Below are positions 62,256-64,000 of a DNA stretch of 64,000 nt, piece by piece. The stretch lies in the NCBI RefSeq assembly GCF_019308285.1, contig NZ_WWEM01000033.1:186001-250000 (forward strand). Direction: 5' to 3'. Within the stretch, counting starts at the first letter, position 1, and each line of letters begins with the position of its first letter. The notes below the pieces were generated by a model. It was given only the letters and a program-made list of their open reading frames with translations. It had not been told where the DNA came from and made no database searches. The DNA is from Flavobacterium quisquiliarum (lineage in GTDB: Bacteria > Bacteroidota > Bacteroidia > Flavobacteriales > Flavobacteriaceae). A program made the translations under genes and the position numbers.

Positions 62256-63591
62256 TTAAAACCCTTTTAATTGACGGAACCATTTCTCCCAGATCACCAG
62301 CTCCAATTGTTACAATAATAGGTGCATCGCTGGCTTTGATTTCACCCAATAAATCTTCTTTTGCAACAATTTTTTTGTTCGAATTTGTCATTTTACCCAA
62401 AAGCCACTCAGAAGTTACTCCTTCCATCGGAAGCTCTCTTGCAGGGTAAATATCCATCAAAAACACTTCATCAAACTTTGACAAACTTTCTGCGAATCCA
62501 TCCACAAAATCTCTTGTTCTGCTGAATAAATGCGGCTGGAAAATCGCTAAAACTTTCTTACCTGGATAAAGCTCCCTAACTGCTTGATGAACAGCATTTA
62601 TTTCTGTTGGATGATGCGCATAATCATCAATATATACTAAATTTTCGCTCTTAATCTGATACGAAAAACGTCTTCTAATTCCGTTGAATGAAGCAATGGC
62701 TATTGCAATAGAATCGGTCGGGGTGCCGAAAGTTTTAGCCATTGCAATAGCCATCAATCCATTCATTAAATTGTGTTTACCAGGCAGTCCGAAACGTAAA
62801 TCCTTCATGATTTCTGATGGCGTCTGCACATCAAAAACATAAGCCCCATCTTCAATACGAACGTTGAAAGCCTTATATACAGCATCTTCATTTATAGCAC
62901 ATTGAACTCCGTCAAGCGGTAATTCTTTTGTTATGAAGAGATTATTTTTATCTTCTACTTTGGAAGCAAATTCTCTAAAAGAAGCCTGAATTGCCTCACT
63001 GGTTCCATAAATATCCAAATGATCAGCATCCATAGAAGTCACACAAGCGATATCTGGACGCAAATGCAGAAATGATCTGTCAAATTCATCTGCTTCTACC
63101 ACTGTTACCGTTTTACCGCTTCCAATTAAATTCGAATTATAATTTTCTACAATTCCACCAATAAAAGCAGTTACATCAGCACCACTTTGAAACAAAATAT
63201 GTCCCAAAATACTTGATGTTGTTGTTTTTCCGTGTGTTCCCGCAACGGCAAAACAGAAAGTATCTTTACTTATAATTCCAAGAACTTCAGCACGTTTTTT
63301 AACCTCGTAATGTCTTTCTATAAAATAATTCCATTCTGAATGTGTTTTTGGAACTGCTGGCGTATAAATCACCAACGTATTCTCCACATAATACTCTTTT
63401 GGAATTAAGTTTATATCGTCTTCAAAATGAATATCAATACCGCTTTCTATCAATTCATTAGTCAGCATAGAAGGTGTTTTATCGTAACCTGAAACTTGTT
63501 TTCCAATAAATTTGAAATAACGAGCCAAGGCACTCATTCCGATTCCTCCGATACCAATAAAATAAACGTTCTGTATTTGATTTAAATTCAT
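62242..63591 (-). CDS. murC: UDP-N-acetylmuramate--L-alanine ligase MurC
   Basis: A 449-residue Mur ligase that adds L-Ala to UDP-MurNAc using ATP. It opens VYFIGIGGIGMSALARYFKF, with the ATP loop AGTHGKTTTSSILG near residue 118, VEADEFDRSFLHLRPDIA (about 173), MDADHLDIYG, and the C-terminal DDYAHHPTEINA (about 318) and FQPHLFSRTRDF. The overlap with ftsQ (14 bases) and a short gap to murG (26 bases) mark one operon for wall precursor synthesis and division. Confidence 0.97.
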   Translation of the reverse strand: MNLNQIQNVYFIGIGGIGMSALARYFKFIGKQVSGYDKTPSMLTNELIESGIDIHFEDDINLIPKEYYVENTLVIYTPAVPKTHSEWNYFIERHYEVKKRAEVLGIISKDTFCFAVAGTHGKTTTSSILGHILFQSGADVTAFIGGIVENYNSNLIGSGKTVTVVEADEFDRSFLHLRPDIACVTSMDADHLDIYGTSEAIQASFREFASKVEDKNNLFITKELPLDGVQCAINEDAVYKAFNVRIEDGAYVFDVQTPSEIMKDLRFGLPGKHNLMNGLMAIAMAKTFGTPTDSIAIAIASFNGIRRRFSYQIKSENLVYIDDYAHHPTEINAVHQAVRELYPGKKVLAIFQPHLFSRTRDFVDGFAESLSKFDEVFLMDIYPARELPMEGVTSEWLLGKMTNSNKKIVAKEDLLGEIKASDAPIIVTIGAGDLGEMVPSIKRVLNENI

Positions 63592-63617
63592 TCTAATTTG
63601 CTTTAGCCTTACTTATT

Positions 63618-64000
63618 TTATTTTTTAATTAACTTAACAATTTCTGCCACAATATCCTGTGTAGCTTTTGGTCTTGCCAGTTTTTTAATATTATCACTTA
63701 GTTGTTTCTGTTTTCCAGAATCTTTCAGCAGCGCTTCAAAAACAATGCTAAACTCGCTCTCTAATTCAGATTCTTTCAACAAAATTGCGCCTTTAGCATC
63801 AACAATTGCCTGCGCATTTTTAGTTTGATGATCCTCAGCCACATTCGGAGATGGAATAAAAATCACCGGTTTTCCAACAATACATAATTCTGATACCGAA
63901 GAAGCTCCTGCACGTGAAATTATGATATCTGATGCCGCGTAAACAAAATCCATTCTTTCAATAAAATCAACCACTTTTACATTTGGCTGATTGTACTTTT
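63618..64000 (-). CDS. murG: MurG, C-terminal part (5' end outside window)
   Basis: The minus-strand frame is open to the window edge, so only the last 127 or so residues are seen. They contain VVDFIERMDFVYAASDIIIS, RAGASSVSELCIVGKPVIFI and the PSPNVAEDHQTKNA block, the UDP-GlcNAc-binding C-terminal domain of the lipid II-forming glycosyltransferase. The apparent GTG start at 63974 is internal. Gene order and motifs make the call secure, although the N-terminal acceptor domain is missing from view. Confidence 0.93.
   Translation of the reverse strand, partial: KYNQPNVKVVDFIERMDFVYAASDIIISRAGASSVSELCIVGKPVIFIPSPNVAEDHQTKNAQAIVDAKGAILLKESELESEFSIVFEALLKDSGKQKQLSDNIKKLARPKATQDIVAEIVKLIKK

Overview
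The window is chromosomal DNA of a Bacteroidota bacterium, almost certainly a Flavobacterium. It is AT-rich, and several promoters match the Bacteroidota form TTG-N19-23-TAnnTTTG. It carries gldKLMN with a gldO paralogue, the core of gliding motility and type IX secretion (T9SS), in the arrangement known from F. johnsoniae. Other signs are a T9SS-type C-terminal sorting domain, the order miaB, sigma-54 regulator, lptE, secG, groES, groEL, and the end of a murG-murC-ftsQ-ftsA-ftsZ division cluster. No prophage, CRISPR array, plasmid or intact insertion sequence is seen.

Layout. 1-5 kb: end of a GT39-type membrane glycosyltransferase, a DUF4269 gene, initiator tRNA-Met and tRNA-Glu with near-identical terminators, a YqaE-like peptide and a secreted T9SS cargo. 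5-9 kb: DUF1761, a FemAB/GNAT-like transferase, and a divergent pair of a diacylglycerol-kinase-type lipid kinase and an APP1-type phosphatidate phosphatase. 9-24 kb: an ABC-F ATPase, DUF983, an FAD oxidoreductase, gldO/N/M/L/K, an arginase-fold protein that lacks metal ligands, topA and miaB. 24-31 kb: a GxxExxY gene between terminal inverted repeats, then sigma-54 regulator, lptE, a Glu-rich repeat protein, secG and groES/groEL. 31-40 kb: an NPP-type phosphodiesterase, a large macroglobulin-like surface protein between two copies of a composite palindromic repeat, an SDR/AraC pair, a repeat-dense gap and a SulP transporter. 40-57 kb: an outer-membrane protein next to a LytS/LytTR two-component system with a striking direct repeat between them, then mostly single metabolic, membrane or hypothetical genes. 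One of these, a TPR-thioredoxin (TlpA) lipid-exported protein gene, is split by a one-base frameshift. 55.8-57.3 kb: an AT-rich accessory patch with tRNA-like remnants next to an intact tRNA-Arg. 57-64 kb: GatB/YqeY, ftsZ, ftsA, ftsQ, murC and part of murG.

Working groups: gldK-N build the T9SS ring and motor, and the 2.9 kb gene is a likely client. lptE, secG and groE serve envelope and protein biogenesis. murG to ftsZ make lipid II and the division ring. The lipid kinase and APP1 phosphatase catalyse opposite reactions on diacylglycerol and phosphatidate. The least explained items are the degenerate arginase beside gldK, the repeat-bounded GxxExxY unit, the tRNA-remnant patch, a 44-bp motif shared upstream of gldK and the T9SS cargo gene, and the 20-bp-period operator-like repeat.
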